This document shows positions 16,707-25,449 of a stretch of DNA of 64,000 nt, one piece after another. Both the position numbers and the translations under genes were made by a program. The notes below the pieces were generated by a model. That model had not been told where the DNA came from and did not search any database. It saw nothing but the letters and a program-made list of their open reading frames with translations. Source of the DNA: Selenomonadales bacterium (GTDB lineage Bacteria; Bacillota; Clostridia; Christensenellales; QALW01); assembly GCA_003150515.1 (NCBI GenBank), contig QALW01000053.1:37224-101223 (forward strand), read 5' to 3'. Each line of letters starts with the position of its first letter. Position 1 is the first letter of the stretch.

Positions 16707-17546
16707 ATGTATGATTTTTCAATAGGCATAATGCTGGATTCGCTGCGCATGCCCATCCCCCAGGCGCTTAAAGCGGCCGCAGATATGAATGTCCGCGGCA
16801 TACAGCTCTATGCCACCAGCGGAGAAATGGCTCCCGAAAATATGAGCGCTGCAAAAAGACGACAATTTCTGCATATGGTCAAGGACTCCGGCCTTAAAAT
16901 CAGCGCGCTTTGCGGAGATTTGGGACATGGCTTTGGCGACGCCTCCCTCAATCCCGGCTTAATTGAACGCTCCAGGCTTATAATGGAATTGGCCAAAGAG
17001 CTGGAGGCCAATATAGTAACCACGCATATAGGCGTAATCCCCTCTTCTCCTCATCACGAAAGATATAAAATAATGCAGGAGGCCTGCTCTGAGCTGGCCA
17101 TGTTTGCTCATGATTTAAATGGATATTTCGCCATAGAGACCGGACCCGAGCCCTCAGGCGTGCTCAAAAGCTTTTTAGACGGTATAAGTTCTCCGGGCAT
17201 AGCGGTAAATTTGGATCCGGCTAATCTTAAAATGGTTATAAACGAATCTCCTCAGGAGGCCGTAAACAACCTTAAGCAATATATAGTACATACCCATGCA
17301 AAAGACGGCAGGCAGCTATATTACAAAAATCCCGAAATGGTTTACGGGCTTATTCCCAATGATAATCCCGCTCCTTCTTTTATGGAAACTCCGCTGGGCG
17401 AAGGAGACGTGGATTTCCCCTCGTATTTAAAAGCCCTAAGGGATACTGGCTATAACGGCTTCTTAACTATAGAACGGGAAGTGGGAAGCAATCCCAGGGC
17501 CGACATAGAAAAAGCCGTGCGCTTCCTAAGGAGCATTATAGAATAA
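16707..17546 (+). CDS. Sugar phosphate isomerase/epimerase-like TIM-barrel protein
   Basis: About 279 residues of the AP-endonuclease-2 / xylose-isomerase-like barrel. Visible barrel segments are ISALCGDLGHG, TTHIGVIP, AIETGPEP, NLDPANL, YIVHTHAKDG, PLGEGDVDFP and LTIEREVG; the Glu, Asp and His residues are the usual metal ligands. The exact reaction is not known. It lies 2 bases before nagB and opens an amino-sugar operon, so its substrate may be a sugar or sugar phosphate fed into that route (inference). The start is uncertain: ATG at 16707, or TTG at 16701 or 16698, behind AAAGGA at 16689-16694. Confidence 0.8.
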   Translation: MYDFSIGIMLDSLRMPIPQALKAAADMNVRGIQLYATSGEMAPENMSAAKRRQFLHMVKDSGLKISALCGDLGHGFGDASLNPGLIERSRLIMELAKELEANIVTTHIGVIPSSPHHERYKIMQEACSELAMFAHDLNGYFAIETGPEPSGVLKSFLDGISSPGIAVNLDPANLKMVINESPQEAVNNLKQYIVHTHAKDGRQLYYKNPEMVYGLIPNDNPAPSFMETPLGEGDVDFPSYLKALRDTGYNGFLTIEREVGSNPRADIEKAVRFLRSIIE

Positions 17547-17548
17547 TT

Positions 17549-18277
17549 ATGATGAATAAATATATTAAACAGATTGACTGCGCAGACTATCAGGCTCTTA
17601 GCGAGCAGGCGGCCCAATTTACAGCCGGACTTTTAAAAGCGAAGCCTGACGCCAGACTGGGGCTGCCCACCGGCGGGACTCCAACGGGCATGTATAAGCG
17701 GCTCAAAAGCATGGATTTGGATTTTTCCAAATGCCATACTTTCAACCTGGACGAATATATCGGGCTGCCCGCAGCGGATGAAAGAAGCTACCGCTTTTTC
17801 ATGCAGAGCCGCCTTTTCAATCATATAAATCTGCCCGCCGAAAACATACATTTTCTAAACGGCGCCGCTAAAGAGCCTGAAAAGGAATGCGAACGCTATG
17901 ACGGCGAATTATACCGTCACGGCCCGCTGAGCCTGCAAATTCTCGGCATGGGCTTTAACGGGCATATTGGCTTTAACGAGCCTTCGGACAGCTTTATACC
18001 CCAAAGTCATATTCAGCCTCTGAGCGCTTCCACCATAAAAGCAAACTCCCGCTTTTTTAAAGAAGAAAAAGAAGTGCCGCGGCATGCGCTTACCATGGGC
18101 ATGGCTCCCATTATGCAGGCGCAGAAAATACTTCTGCTTATATGCGGCGAGGAGAAATGCGCTCTGCTTGAAAGCGCGCTTGAAGGGCCGGTAACGCCAA
18201 GGCTGCCCGTTTCCCTTCTGCTGCTGCATCCCGACGTTACAATACTCAAATGCGCTAAAAGCCAGAACGCTCTTTAG
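17549..18277 (+). CDS. nagB: Glucosamine-6-phosphate deaminase
   Basis: A 242-residue NagB that converts glucosamine 6-phosphate to fructose 6-phosphate and ammonia. Family segments are GLPTGGTPTGMY (phosphate loop), FNLDEYIGL (with catalytic Asp), GMGFNGHIGFNEP and HALTMGM. It lacks the C-terminal allosteric extension of the E. coli enzyme, as is usual in Firmicutes. The second ATG (17552) is an equally good start; the AAGGAG at 17528 is rather far. It is paired with nagA downstream. Confidence 0.95.
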   Translation: MMNKYIKQIDCADYQALSEQAAQFTAGLLKAKPDARLGLPTGGTPTGMYKRLKSMDLDFSKCHTFNLDEYIGLPAADERSYRFFMQSRLFNHINLPAENIHFLNGAAKEPEKECERYDGELYRHGPLSLQILGMGFNGHIGFNEPSDSFIPQSHIQPLSASTIKANSRFFKEEKEVPRHALTMGMAPIMQAQKILLLICGEEKCALLESALEGPVTPRLPVSLLLLHPDVTILKCAKSQNAL

Positions 18278-18313
18278 ACCTTTGTGATATTTAATTAATT
18301 AAGGATGAACGAT

Positions 18314-19414
18314 ATGCTCTTAAAAAACGCCGCGTTATTTTATCAAAACTCCTTTCAAAAAATAAATCTTCTTATTAAAGATGGCAAAATAAATTTTGTT
18401 GAGGACAGCTTTTCATGCGAAAATTCAAAAGACTGTTCGGGCTGTTATATAATCCCCGGACTGGTGGATATACATACGCACGGCTGTCTGGGCCTGGATT
18501 TTGCGGACGCGGACGCAAGCGAAAACGAAAAAATGTGCCGGTATTACGCCCGCAGCGGCGTAACTTCCATAATAAAAACAATTATGAGCGCTCCTCCAGA
18601 AAATATGCTCCGCGCTTTAAGCGTTCCTTTGCCTGAAAACGGCGCGCATATTCAAGGCCTGCGCCTGGAAGGCCCCTTTTTAAATCCCGTTAAACGGGGA
18701 GCTCATAAGCAGGAACTGTTAATTGCGCCCGACGCCCGCCTGCTGGAAAAATTTTTAAGCGCCGCGCAGGGAAAGCTGCGGATTGCTGATATCGCGCCCG
18801 AACTGCCGGGAGCTCTATCCTTAATAAAGCGTTTTTCCGGAATAATACGGTTTTCAATAGCGCATACGGCCTGTTCCTATTCTCAAGCCCTTGAAGCGCT
18901 GGACGCCGGCGCGGTCTCCTTTACTCATCTTTTTAATGCAATGGAGCCCATAAAAGCGCGGGAGCCAGGCTGCGTCGGAGCATATTTAGACAGCGCTTCA
19001 TACGGCGAATGCATAGGCGATTTATTTCATGTGCATCCGGCCAATCTGAAAATGCTCTTTAATCAAAGCGCAGGCAGATTAGCATTAATTTCCGATTCGG
19101 TTGCGGCAGGGCTCAAAGACGGACAATATAATCTCAACGGCAGAATAATAACGGTAAAAGACGGCCGCGCTCTATGCCCTGACGGCACAATAGCCGGCTC
19201 GTCCGTAAATCTTTTTGATTGCATGAAAAATGCCGTAAGCCTGGGAATTCGGTTGGAGCAGGCTGTTTTAAGCTGCACGGAGCTGCCCGCGCGCGCCGCT
19301 GGAATTGAGGATGTTTGCGGAAGCCTTAAGCCAGGACGCAGCGCCGATATTGTTATAATGAATAAGGCTCTGCAAATAAAGGAGGTTTATATATCGGGCA
19401 AACCCATTGTCTAG
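18314..19414 (+). CDS. nagA: N-acetylglucosamine-6-phosphate deacetylase
   Basis: A 366-residue amidohydrolase-fold enzyme that releases acetate from GlcNAc-6-phosphate, the step before nagB. Visible motifs are VDIHTHGCLG near the N-terminus, the metal Glu in RLEGPFLNP, IAHTACSY, THLFNAMEP, and the catalytic Asp in ALISDSVAAG. I chose the ATG at 18314, with AAGGA about 9 bases upstream, over the ATG at 18305 that directly abuts it. The stop codon TAG lies inside the first bases of an intergenic repeat (19412-19447). Confidence 0.95.
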   Translation: MLLKNAALFYQNSFQKINLLIKDGKINFVEDSFSCENSKDCSGCYIIPGLVDIHTHGCLGLDFADADASENEKMCRYYARSGVTSIIKTIMSAPPENMLRALSVPLPENGAHIQGLRLEGPFLNPVKRGAHKQELLIAPDARLLEKFLSAAQGKLRIADIAPELPGALSLIKRFSGIIRFSIAHTACSYSQALEALDAGAVSFTHLFNAMEPIKAREPGCVGAYLDSASYGECIGDLFHVHPANLKMLFNQSAGRLALISDSVAAGLKDGQYNLNGRIITVKDGRALCPDGTIAGSSVNLFDCMKNAVSLGIRLEQAVLSCTELPARAAGIEDVCGSLKPGRSADIVIMNKALQIKEVYISGKPIV

Positions 19415-19447
19415 GCAATACAATTAAAGCGCAATGCGTTTTTGCAG
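19412..19447 (+). repeat. Interspersed repeat copy, abutting nagA
   Basis: Contains CAATACAATTAAAGCG followed by CAATGCGTTTTT; these 28 bases are identical to the copy at 62447-62480. It begins with TAG, which serves as the nagA stop codon. Confidence 0.75.
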
Positions 19448-19618
19448 AAAATGACGCTTATATCGCCCGGCTCAGGCTTTATAAAAAATTAGTTTCATTT
19501 TTGTGGAAATAACATTTAATTATAGCATATTTTATGCCGCTCAAAAAAACAGTTAGACTCAAAAATTTTTAAACAGCGGCCTAATATATAAACTAATTGT
19601 AAATTCGTAAAAATCAAA

Positions 19619-19647
19619 TTGATATTTTGTCTGCAACAGCGTACAAT
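19619..19647 (+). promoter_or_regulatory. Promoter of the YugP-like gene
   Basis: TTGATA (19619-19624) and TACAAT (19642-19647) are 17 bases apart, about 35 bases before the start codon. Confidence 0.75.
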
Positions 19648-19682
19648 ATATAAAGAAATTATCCACAAGAAAGAGGAAGCAT

Positions 19683-20372
19683 ATGTTTGTCTGGTTGGGC
19701 GATTGGACCTATCTCATTTTAATTCCAGGTATAATTGCTGCGCTCGTCGCGCAGATTGCCGTCAAAAACGCATACTCCAAATATTCTTCCATTCAATGCG
19801 GAGCCCGCATTACCGGAGCGGAAATCGCTCGGAAAATTCTTGACCAAAACGGCGCAATGGGAATAACCGTAGAAATAACTCCCGGCGTAATGAGCGACCA
19901 TTACGACCCGCGCTCCAACGTAATACGCCTCTCGCAGGACGTATATAACGGCACCTCCATAGCGGCTCTGGGAATTGCAGCCCATGAAAGCGGGCACGCT
20001 TTGCAGCACGCGGAACATTACGCTCCCCTTTCTATACGCAACGCAATCCTCCCCATAGCCAATATAGGCTCCGCTATGGCTTTTCCTCTTGTAATTCTGG
20101 GGCTGCTGTTTGATTTCGCTCCGTTTTTGGCCGATATAGGCGTACTGCTGTTCGGATTTGTGCTGCTTTTTCAGCTTATAACCCTTCCCGTTGAATTCAA
20201 TGCGTCCCGAAGAGCGATGTATTCCCTTCGCGGAGAAGGAATATTAAGCAGTCAAGAAGCCGTAGGCGCCCGCAAAATGCTGACCGCCGCCGCCATGACT
20301 TACGTCGCCGCAATATTGGTAAGCTTATTGCAGTTCCTGCGCCTTATCGCCCTTTCCAACCGCAACCGATAA
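19683..20372 (+). CDS. Zinc metallopeptidase, YugP family (membrane)
   Basis: A 229-residue membrane protein of the YugP-like neutral zinc metallopeptidase family. An N-terminal membrane segment (about 5-26) is followed by the zinc motif HESGHALQH near residue 103, two or more membrane helices (about 120-170), and the third-ligand region PVEFNASRRAM near 179. Length and order match the family. The physiological substrate is unknown. It is a single-gene unit with its own promoter, a GAGGAAG ribosome site and a following large hairpin. Confidence 0.9.
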   Translation: MFVWLGDWTYLILIPGIIAALVAQIAVKNAYSKYSSIQCGARITGAEIARKILDQNGAMGITVEITPGVMSDHYDPRSNVIRLSQDVYNGTSIAALGIAAHESGHALQHAEHYAPLSIRNAILPIANIGSAMAFPLVILGLLFDFAPFLADIGVLLFGFVLLFQLITLPVEFNASRRAMYSLRGEGILSSQEAVGARKMLTAAAMTYVAAILVSLLQFLRLIALSNRNR

Positions 20373-20397
20373 ATACTAAATATAATTTTTCTATTCA

Positions 20398-20447
20398 GCC
20401 TCCCTGATTTCAAGCGGGCGCATACGCCCGCTTGAAATCAGGGAGGC
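20398..20447. terminator. Perfect 23-bp stem hairpin after the YugP-like gene
   Basis: Bases 20398-20420 pair without a mismatch with 20425-20447 over a CATA loop. The stem is longer than in usual terminators and is not followed by a clear T run on either strand. It lies 26 bases past the stop codon. It probably acts as a 3' end or RNA-stability structure; a mobile palindrome is the alternative. Confidence 0.6.
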
Positions 20448-20691
20448 TCTTAACATTAACTGATGAATTTTAAAGCTCTTATATAGCCTCAGATAAAAAT
20501 AATATACCTCAAATGATTCTCAATATGTTATAATTATATATATCTTTAAATAGCTCGCCTGAATATTTAACTAAACTTACGAGCATAGCATATATTATAA
20601 AGAACGCCCGGAAACGGCCTCGGAATACGCGCGTACAGCTATACCGGAATATTTTAATAAGGTAAAATAAAGCGTATGCGGCCTGCGTTTT

Positions 20692-20726
20692 TGCAAAAAC
20701 GCAATGTAATTCCGATTGTATATCTA
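20692..20726 (-). repeat. Interspersed repeat copy upstream of the CDF transporter gene
   Basis: Read on the minus strand it begins TAGATATACAAT and ends TTGCGTTTTTGCA, the same 35-base frame as the copy at 19412. It also contains a perfect palindrome GCGTTTTTGCAAAAACGC at its inner end. It points towards the copy at 19412, so the two enclose the YugP-like gene. Confidence 0.65.
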
Positions 20727-20743
20727 AATATTAGGAGAGAATA

Positions 20744-21919
20744 ATGACTAATTTTTTAGTGCGCTGCTTTATCAAAGACAGCGAAAATATACGCGCTCCT
20801 GAAGTGCGCGCCGCATACGGCATTCTGGGCAGCATTACGGGCATAATATGCAATCTTCTGCTTTTCGCGGCTAAATTGGTTATAGGAACACTTTCGTCAA
20901 GCATAGCCATTACTGCCGACGCTTTCAACAATCTCTCGGATATAGCTTCGTCCGTCATATCCTTTATTGGATTTAAACTGGGCAAAAAACCGGCAGACGC
21001 CCGGCATCCCTTCGGACATGGAAGATTTGAATATCTTGCGGCGCTTTTTATATCCCTGCTCATAATGGTTTTAGCCGTACAATTAGGAATTTCCTCCTTC
21101 CAGAAAATTCTCCAGCCGGAAAAACCGCAGTTCAGCCTGATTTCCCTAATTATACTGCTGCTGGCCGTAGGAGTAAAGCTCTGGCTGGCTGCATTTAATA
21201 AAAAGCTGGGCCTGAAAATTGATTCTGCTTCCATGGCCGCCACTGCCGCCGATTCGCTTAACGATGTTCTTTCCACTTCCGCCGCAATAATATCCATGCT
21301 GGCGGTATTAATTATCGATTTCCCCCTTGACGGCTATTTGGGCTTAGTAGTGGCCGGCTTTGTTATGTATTCGGGCTTTTCCATAGCCAGGGATACCATC
21401 AATCCCCTGCTGGGAGAAGCGCCTCCTAAAGAATTGGTCGAAGCCATAAAAAAAGAACTGCTGAGCAATAAATACGTCCTGTCCATACACGACCTGACCG
21501 TGCATAATTACGGGCCGGGCCGCCGGTTTGCTTCAGTCCATGTTGAAGTGCCGGGAAACGCAAACATAATTGACGTGCATAATATGATTGACCAGGCCGA
21601 ATTAAAAATACTCAACCAGATGGGAATAGTCATTACAATACATATGGATCCCATTGATACGGACGACGCTAAAACCAATCGCCTGCGCGACATGGCCAAT
21701 ACTGCAATTCAAAAAATAGACCAACGACTCAGCCTTCATGATTTCCGCATTATTGACGGCTCAAGCCGTATTGTGTTATTATTTGACGTAGTCGTTCCTC
21801 CGGGCGAGCATTTGGAATCAAATAATCTGGAAGAACGCATACAAAAAGAAATATCCTCCATTAATCCGATTTACCATTGCGTAATTCATATAGACTATGA
21901 CTATTCCATTGCAAAATGA
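20744..21919 (+). CDS. Cation diffusion facilitator (CDF) metal exporter
   Basis: 391 residues: six predicted membrane helices (about 25-210) with the metal-binding ADAFNNLSDIASS in helix 2, HPFGHGRFEYL before helix 3, and TAADSLNDVLS in helix 5. These are the standard DxxxD and related pairs of zinc/iron/manganese CDF antiporters. The cytoplasmic domain follows (about 215-300), and an extra C-terminal stretch of about 80 residues (to 391) makes it longer than FieF, as in MntE-like proteins of Firmicutes. Metal preference cannot be read. ATG with TAGGAGAG upstream. Confidence 0.9.
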   Translation: MTNFLVRCFIKDSENIRAPEVRAAYGILGSITGIICNLLLFAAKLVIGTLSSSIAITADAFNNLSDIASSVISFIGFKLGKKPADARHPFGHGRFEYLAALFISLLIMVLAVQLGISSFQKILQPEKPQFSLISLIILLLAVGVKLWLAAFNKKLGLKIDSASMAATAADSLNDVLSTSAAIISMLAVLIIDFPLDGYLGLVVAGFVMYSGFSIARDTINPLLGEAPPKELVEAIKKELLSNKYVLSIHDLTVHNYGPGRRFASVHVEVPGNANIIDVHNMIDQAELKILNQMGIVITIHMDPIDTDDAKTNRLRDMANTAIQKIDQRLSLHDFRIIDGSSRIVLLFDVVVPPGEHLESNNLEERIQKEISSINPIYHCVIHIDYDYSIAK

Positions 21920-21966
21920 ACCCAATTTAAGCTGACAAACAAGAGAACTTCTGCGGGAGGCAAGAA

Positions 21967-22803
21967 ATGCGTACCATTCATAAAATGTATACCGATAATA
22001 TCTGCGTCACATACTACGCGTGCGGAGTAATAGATAATACTCCTCCTAAAATAACCTCTCACGACATTCTGATGCTGGGGCTGGAAGGAGAAATGGAAAT
22101 AACCATAGATAACTCCCATCCTCTAAAAATAGGCACCTCCAATATGCTTTTCATTCCCAAAGGCTCCAAATACAGCGTAAATATTTTGCAGCCCGCGCTG
22201 GATTATCCCTGGATAGGCTATTTTGTCGTATTTGATCTCAGTATCCCCATGTATCAGCTGGATTTAGCGGATATACTGCAATTTCCCAACCGCATAAGCC
22301 TTCAGGGAGAGGATATTCATCATTGCATAAGAGCTTTTCAAAATATTCTTGAATGCCATGACGACGGAACCCTTATAAGCGAATTAAAATGCAAAGCCTA
22401 TACCCTGGAATTATTCTGCTCTTTCCTGAAAACCTACGGCGACCCTACTCAAATAGAAAACTATGATAAGCGCCTGCTGGATTTAGTAAGCTATATAGGC
22501 ATAAACTACGGCGACGCCAGCATAACCCTCGAGAGCCTTGCTATTTTGGCAAATATGCATTCCAGCTCTTTAATCCGCCTCTTTAAAGAACAGACAGGCG
22601 TAACTCCAATGCAGTTTGTCAACCGCACAAGACTTATGGCGGCTAAAAGAATGCTGCTCTATTCCAATAAAAGCATAAAGGAAATAGCGCTGGAAACCGG
22701 CTTTGGCGAACAGCAGAGCTTCGTGCGCAGTCTCCGCCAGGATACAGGCTTGACTCCCAGCGATTTCAGACGGGTAATGGGCTGCGAAGAGCCCGAAGAA
22801 TAA
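21967..22803 (+). CDS. AraC-family transcriptional regulator
   Basis: 278 residues: an N-terminal cupin-like sensing domain (about 25-150, with GTSNMLFIPKGSKYSVN) and a C-terminal pair of helix-turn-helix motifs (about 175-275) with LESLAILANMHSSSLIRLFKEQTG, MQFVNRTRLMAAKRML and IKEIALETGFGEQQSFVRSLRQDTG. This is the form of sugar-responsive AraC regulators. It follows the CDF gene after 47 bases, but its target is not evident. ATG with GGGAGG upstream. The 293 bases after it hold no clear gene or terminator. Confidence 0.88.
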   Translation: MRTIHKMYTDNICVTYYACGVIDNTPPKITSHDILMLGLEGEMEITIDNSHPLKIGTSNMLFIPKGSKYSVNILQPALDYPWIGYFVVFDLSIPMYQLDLADILQFPNRISLQGEDIHHCIRAFQNILECHDDGTLISELKCKAYTLELFCSFLKTYGDPTQIENYDKRLLDLVSYIGINYGDASITLESLAILANMHSSSLIRLFKEQTGVTPMQFVNRTRLMAAKRMLLYSNKSIKEIALETGFGEQQSFVRSLRQDTGLTPSDFRRVMGCEEPEE

Positions 22804-23096
22804 GCTCAAAAAACATCTGAAAATAAAACTAAATTTCCCCGCAACGCCGTCTGCGCTTGCAGCGGTTTTACGCTGGCTTCCGCCCGCGGCTATTCCGCCG
22901 CCCTCATTTTGCCTTCCTGCAAAGCCGAAAAATTCCTTTTCCGCCTTCAGATATTTTTTGAGAAAAACTCCCCTTTCAAGAGGCCGCAAGGCGCGCCGGC
23001 GAAGGCCTGCCCGAATTTTTAATGGCCGCGAAGCAAAGCGGGCGCGTCATCCCTTTCAAATTGCAAAGCTCCGCGGCAGAATTTTATATCATATCT

Positions 23097-24983
23097 TCAA
23101 ATATTTTTGACAAAAAGCGCCCTAAGCGCGTTAAGCACCGCGATAATCATAACTCCTACGTCCGCAAAAATAGCAAGCCACATATTGGCTATTCCCAAAG
23201 CGCCCAATATTAAGCATACTAATTTAATTCCTATTGCAAAAACTATGTTTTCATAGACTATGCGCAGGCATTTGCGGGAAATGCGAATCGCTTTAGAAAT
23301 TTTTGCGGGCTCATCATCCATAAGCACCACGTCGGCCGCTTCTATAGCTGCGTCCGAGCCCATAGCTCCCATGGCAATGCCTATATCGGCGCGTCCTAAT
23401 ACAGGCGCGTCGTTTATGCCGTCTCCCACAAAGGCCAATTTATATTTTTCCGGTTTGCGTCCCATTATCTCTTCAACTTTTTCCACTTTCCCGGCGGGAA
23501 GCAATTCGCTGTATACCTCGTCCATTCCCAATTCTGAAGCAACCTGCTCGGCAACGGCCCCGGCGTCCCCGGTAAGCATAATAGTTTTTTCAATTCCCGC
23601 CGCCTTAAGCGAAGCAATCGCTTCTTTGGCGCCCGGTTTTATAACGTCCGAAATAACTATATGCCCGGCGTATTCCCCATCTACGGCCATATGAATAATC
23701 GTCCCTACTTTATGGCAGTTTATATAGGGAATATTCAGCCGCTTCATAAGCTTTGCATTGCCCGCGGCTACCTGCACGCCGTCCACCCGGGCTATTACTC
23801 CCTCCCCGCTTATCTCTTGTATATCCGAAACCCTTGAACGATCCAATTCCTTTCCATAAGCCTTTTGCAGGCTTTTGCTTATGGGATGGGAAGAAGCGCT
23901 TTCAGCCAAAGCCGCATATTCAAGAAGGCTGGAATTGAGCATTTCATTATGATGTATGCCGTTCACCTCAAAAACGCCTTTAGTAAGCGTTCCTGTTTTA
24001 TCAAACATCACAATTCTGCTCTGAGATAAAGTCTCCAGATAGTTAGAGCCTTTAATCAATATGCCCGCTTTGCTCGCCCCCCCTATGCCCGCAAAAAAGC
24101 TCAGAGGAATGCTTATAACCAGCGCGCACGGGCAGCTAATAACGAGAAATGTAAGCGCCCTGTATATCCAAACGCTCCACTGCGCCTCCATCCCCATGAT
24201 TGCCCATCGCGCCAAAGGAGGCAGCAAAGCCAGGGCCAGCGCGCATATGCAAACTGCCGGCGTATATATTCTGGCAAATTTAGAGATAAAAGCTTCAGAT
24301 TTGGATTTTCTCGAACTGGCGTTTTCCACCAAATCCAAGATCCTGGAAACAGTGGATTCCCCAAACTCTTTGGTAGTACGGATTTTTAATACGCCCGTCA
24401 TATTTATACATCCGCTGATGATTTCATCCCCGGCCGAAACGTCTCTGGGCATGCTCTCTCCCGTAAGCGCGCTTGTATTAAGGCTGGAAACGCCGTCAAT
24501 TACTATGCCGTCTATAGGAACTTTTTCTCCCGGCTGCACCACTATAACGCCGCCAACTTTTACGCTATCCGGCTCCGTCCTTATCAGCCTGCCGTCCTGC
24601 TCTATATTGGCGTAGTCGGGCCGTATATCCATCAATTCGCTTATATTGCGCCTGCTCTTGCCCACGGCGTAGCTTTGAAATAATTCGCCTATCTGATAAA
24701 AAAGCATAACGGCTATAGCTTCGGTATAATCTCCGCTCCGCTCGTAAATAGCCAAAAAAATTGCGCCCAGCGTAGCGATAGCCATTAAAAAATTTTCATC
24801 CAGCACCTGGCCGTTTTTAATGCCCTTAGCGGCCTTTATTAAAATATCATAGCCTATAATCAGATACGGTATAATAAATGCAGCCAGCCGCCAATAACCC
24901 GTTACAGGAATAAATTGCAGCGCAATCAGCAAAACCGCAGCCAACAATATGCGGAACAACATTTTTTTCTGTTTTTTATTCAT
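23097..24983 (-). CDS. Heavy-metal P1B-type ATPase (Zn/Cd/Pb class)
   Basis: About 628 residues with eight membrane helices. Motifs in order: TGES in the actuator domain, SCPCALVIS (metal-binding CPC, near residue 283), DKTGTLTKG (phosphorylated Asp, near 327), HP in SSHPISKSL, GDGINDAPVL. The N-terminal metal-binding domain usually present is missing; a separate 73-residue HMA protein is encoded 45 bases upstream. This split is odd but coherent. The ArsR-family repressor across the divergent promoter points to Zn/Cd/Pb export. I chose the ATG at 24983; the frame is open 27 bases further up. Confidence 0.92.
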   Translation of the reverse strand: MNKKQKKMLFRILLAAVLLIALQFIPVTGYWRLAAFIIPYLIIGYDILIKAAKGIKNGQVLDENFLMAIATLGAIFLAIYERSGDYTEAIAVMLFYQIGELFQSYAVGKSRRNISELMDIRPDYANIEQDGRLIRTEPDSVKVGGVIVVQPGEKVPIDGIVIDGVSSLNTSALTGESMPRDVSAGDEIISGCINMTGVLKIRTTKEFGESTVSRILDLVENASSRKSKSEAFISKFARIYTPAVCICALALALLPPLARWAIMGMEAQWSVWIYRALTFLVISCPCALVISIPLSFFAGIGGASKAGILIKGSNYLETLSQSRIVMFDKTGTLTKGVFEVNGIHHNEMLNSSLLEYAALAESASSHPISKSLQKAYGKELDRSRVSDIQEISGEGVIARVDGVQVAAGNAKLMKRLNIPYINCHKVGTIIHMAVDGEYAGHIVISDVIKPGAKEAIASLKAAGIEKTIMLTGDAGAVAEQVASELGMDEVYSELLPAGKVEKVEEIMGRKPEKYKLAFVGDGINDAPVLGRADIGIAMGAMGSDAAIEAADVVLMDDEPAKISKAIRISRKCLRIVYENIVFAIGIKLVCLILGALGIANMWLAIFADVGVMIIAVLNALRALFVKNI

Positions 24984-25028
24984 AATTCCGCCCTTTCCCG
25001 CCTGATGCAATTTTTCATTGCATACTTG

Positions 25029-25250
25029 CTAAATATATATTTCACAGTCGTCCTCTATCCGCTTGCAGTTTCTCAAAACCTCCTGCATAACCTTCAGGAC
25101 ATCCTGCCCTTCCTCAAATTCAACGTTCATTTTTAAAGTCATAAAATTTACGGCCGCGTCTTTAACTCCTTTAGTGCGCTTCGCGGCTTCTTCCATTTTA
25201 TTAGCGCAGTTAGCACAGTCCACTTCTATTTTATAGCTTTTTTTCATCAT
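25029..25250 (-). CDS. Heavy-metal-associated (HMA) domain protein
   Basis: A 73-residue ferredoxin-like metal-binding domain with the metal loop VDCANCANKMEEA (CxxC at about 13-16). It keeps Asp-Cys-Ala-Asn-Cys rather than the usual GMTCxxC, which fits zinc- or cadmium-type domains. Either of two adjacent ATGs (25250 or 25247) can be the start, with AGGAG upstream. It lies between the regulated promoter and the P-type ATPase, so it probably delivers metal to it or replaces its missing N-terminal domain (inference). Confidence 0.9.
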   Translation of the reverse strand: MMKKSYKIEVDCANCANKMEEAAKRTKGVKDAAVNFMTLKMNVEFEEGQDVLKVMQEVLRNCKRIEDDCEIYI

Positions 25251-25273
25251 CCATTCTCCTTTAATTTATCAAT

Positions 25274-25299
25274 TAAATAATTGTTTAATTGTTTATTTA
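25274..25299. promoter_or_regulatory. Putative ArsR/SmtB operator
   Basis: An imperfect 12-2-12 palindrome with outer arms TAAATAA and TTATTTA. It lies directly downstream of the -10 box of the ATPase promoter, between the divergent HMA-ATPase and ArsR genes. ArsR/SmtB repressors are known to bind such 12-2-12 sites; the assignment is by position and symmetry. Confidence 0.65.
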
Positions 25300-25300
25300 T

Positions 25301-25329
25301 ATAATATACGCTCCAATAAAAAAAGTCAA
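25301..25329 (-). promoter_or_regulatory. Promoter of the HMA-P-type ATPase operon
   Basis: On the minus strand TTGACT (25324-25329) and TATTAT (25301-25306) are 17 bases apart. The palindromic operator covers the expected transcription start. Confidence 0.85.
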
Positions 25330-25449
25330 CCGTTTTAATAATTATTTTTAAAAAAATAATATTTAATTATGAAAAATTCGTATTGCGCATATTAAAGCGT
25401 ATCTTTTTTTATTCTCTTGTGTTAAAATATATATAAAGGAGGAACGCAT

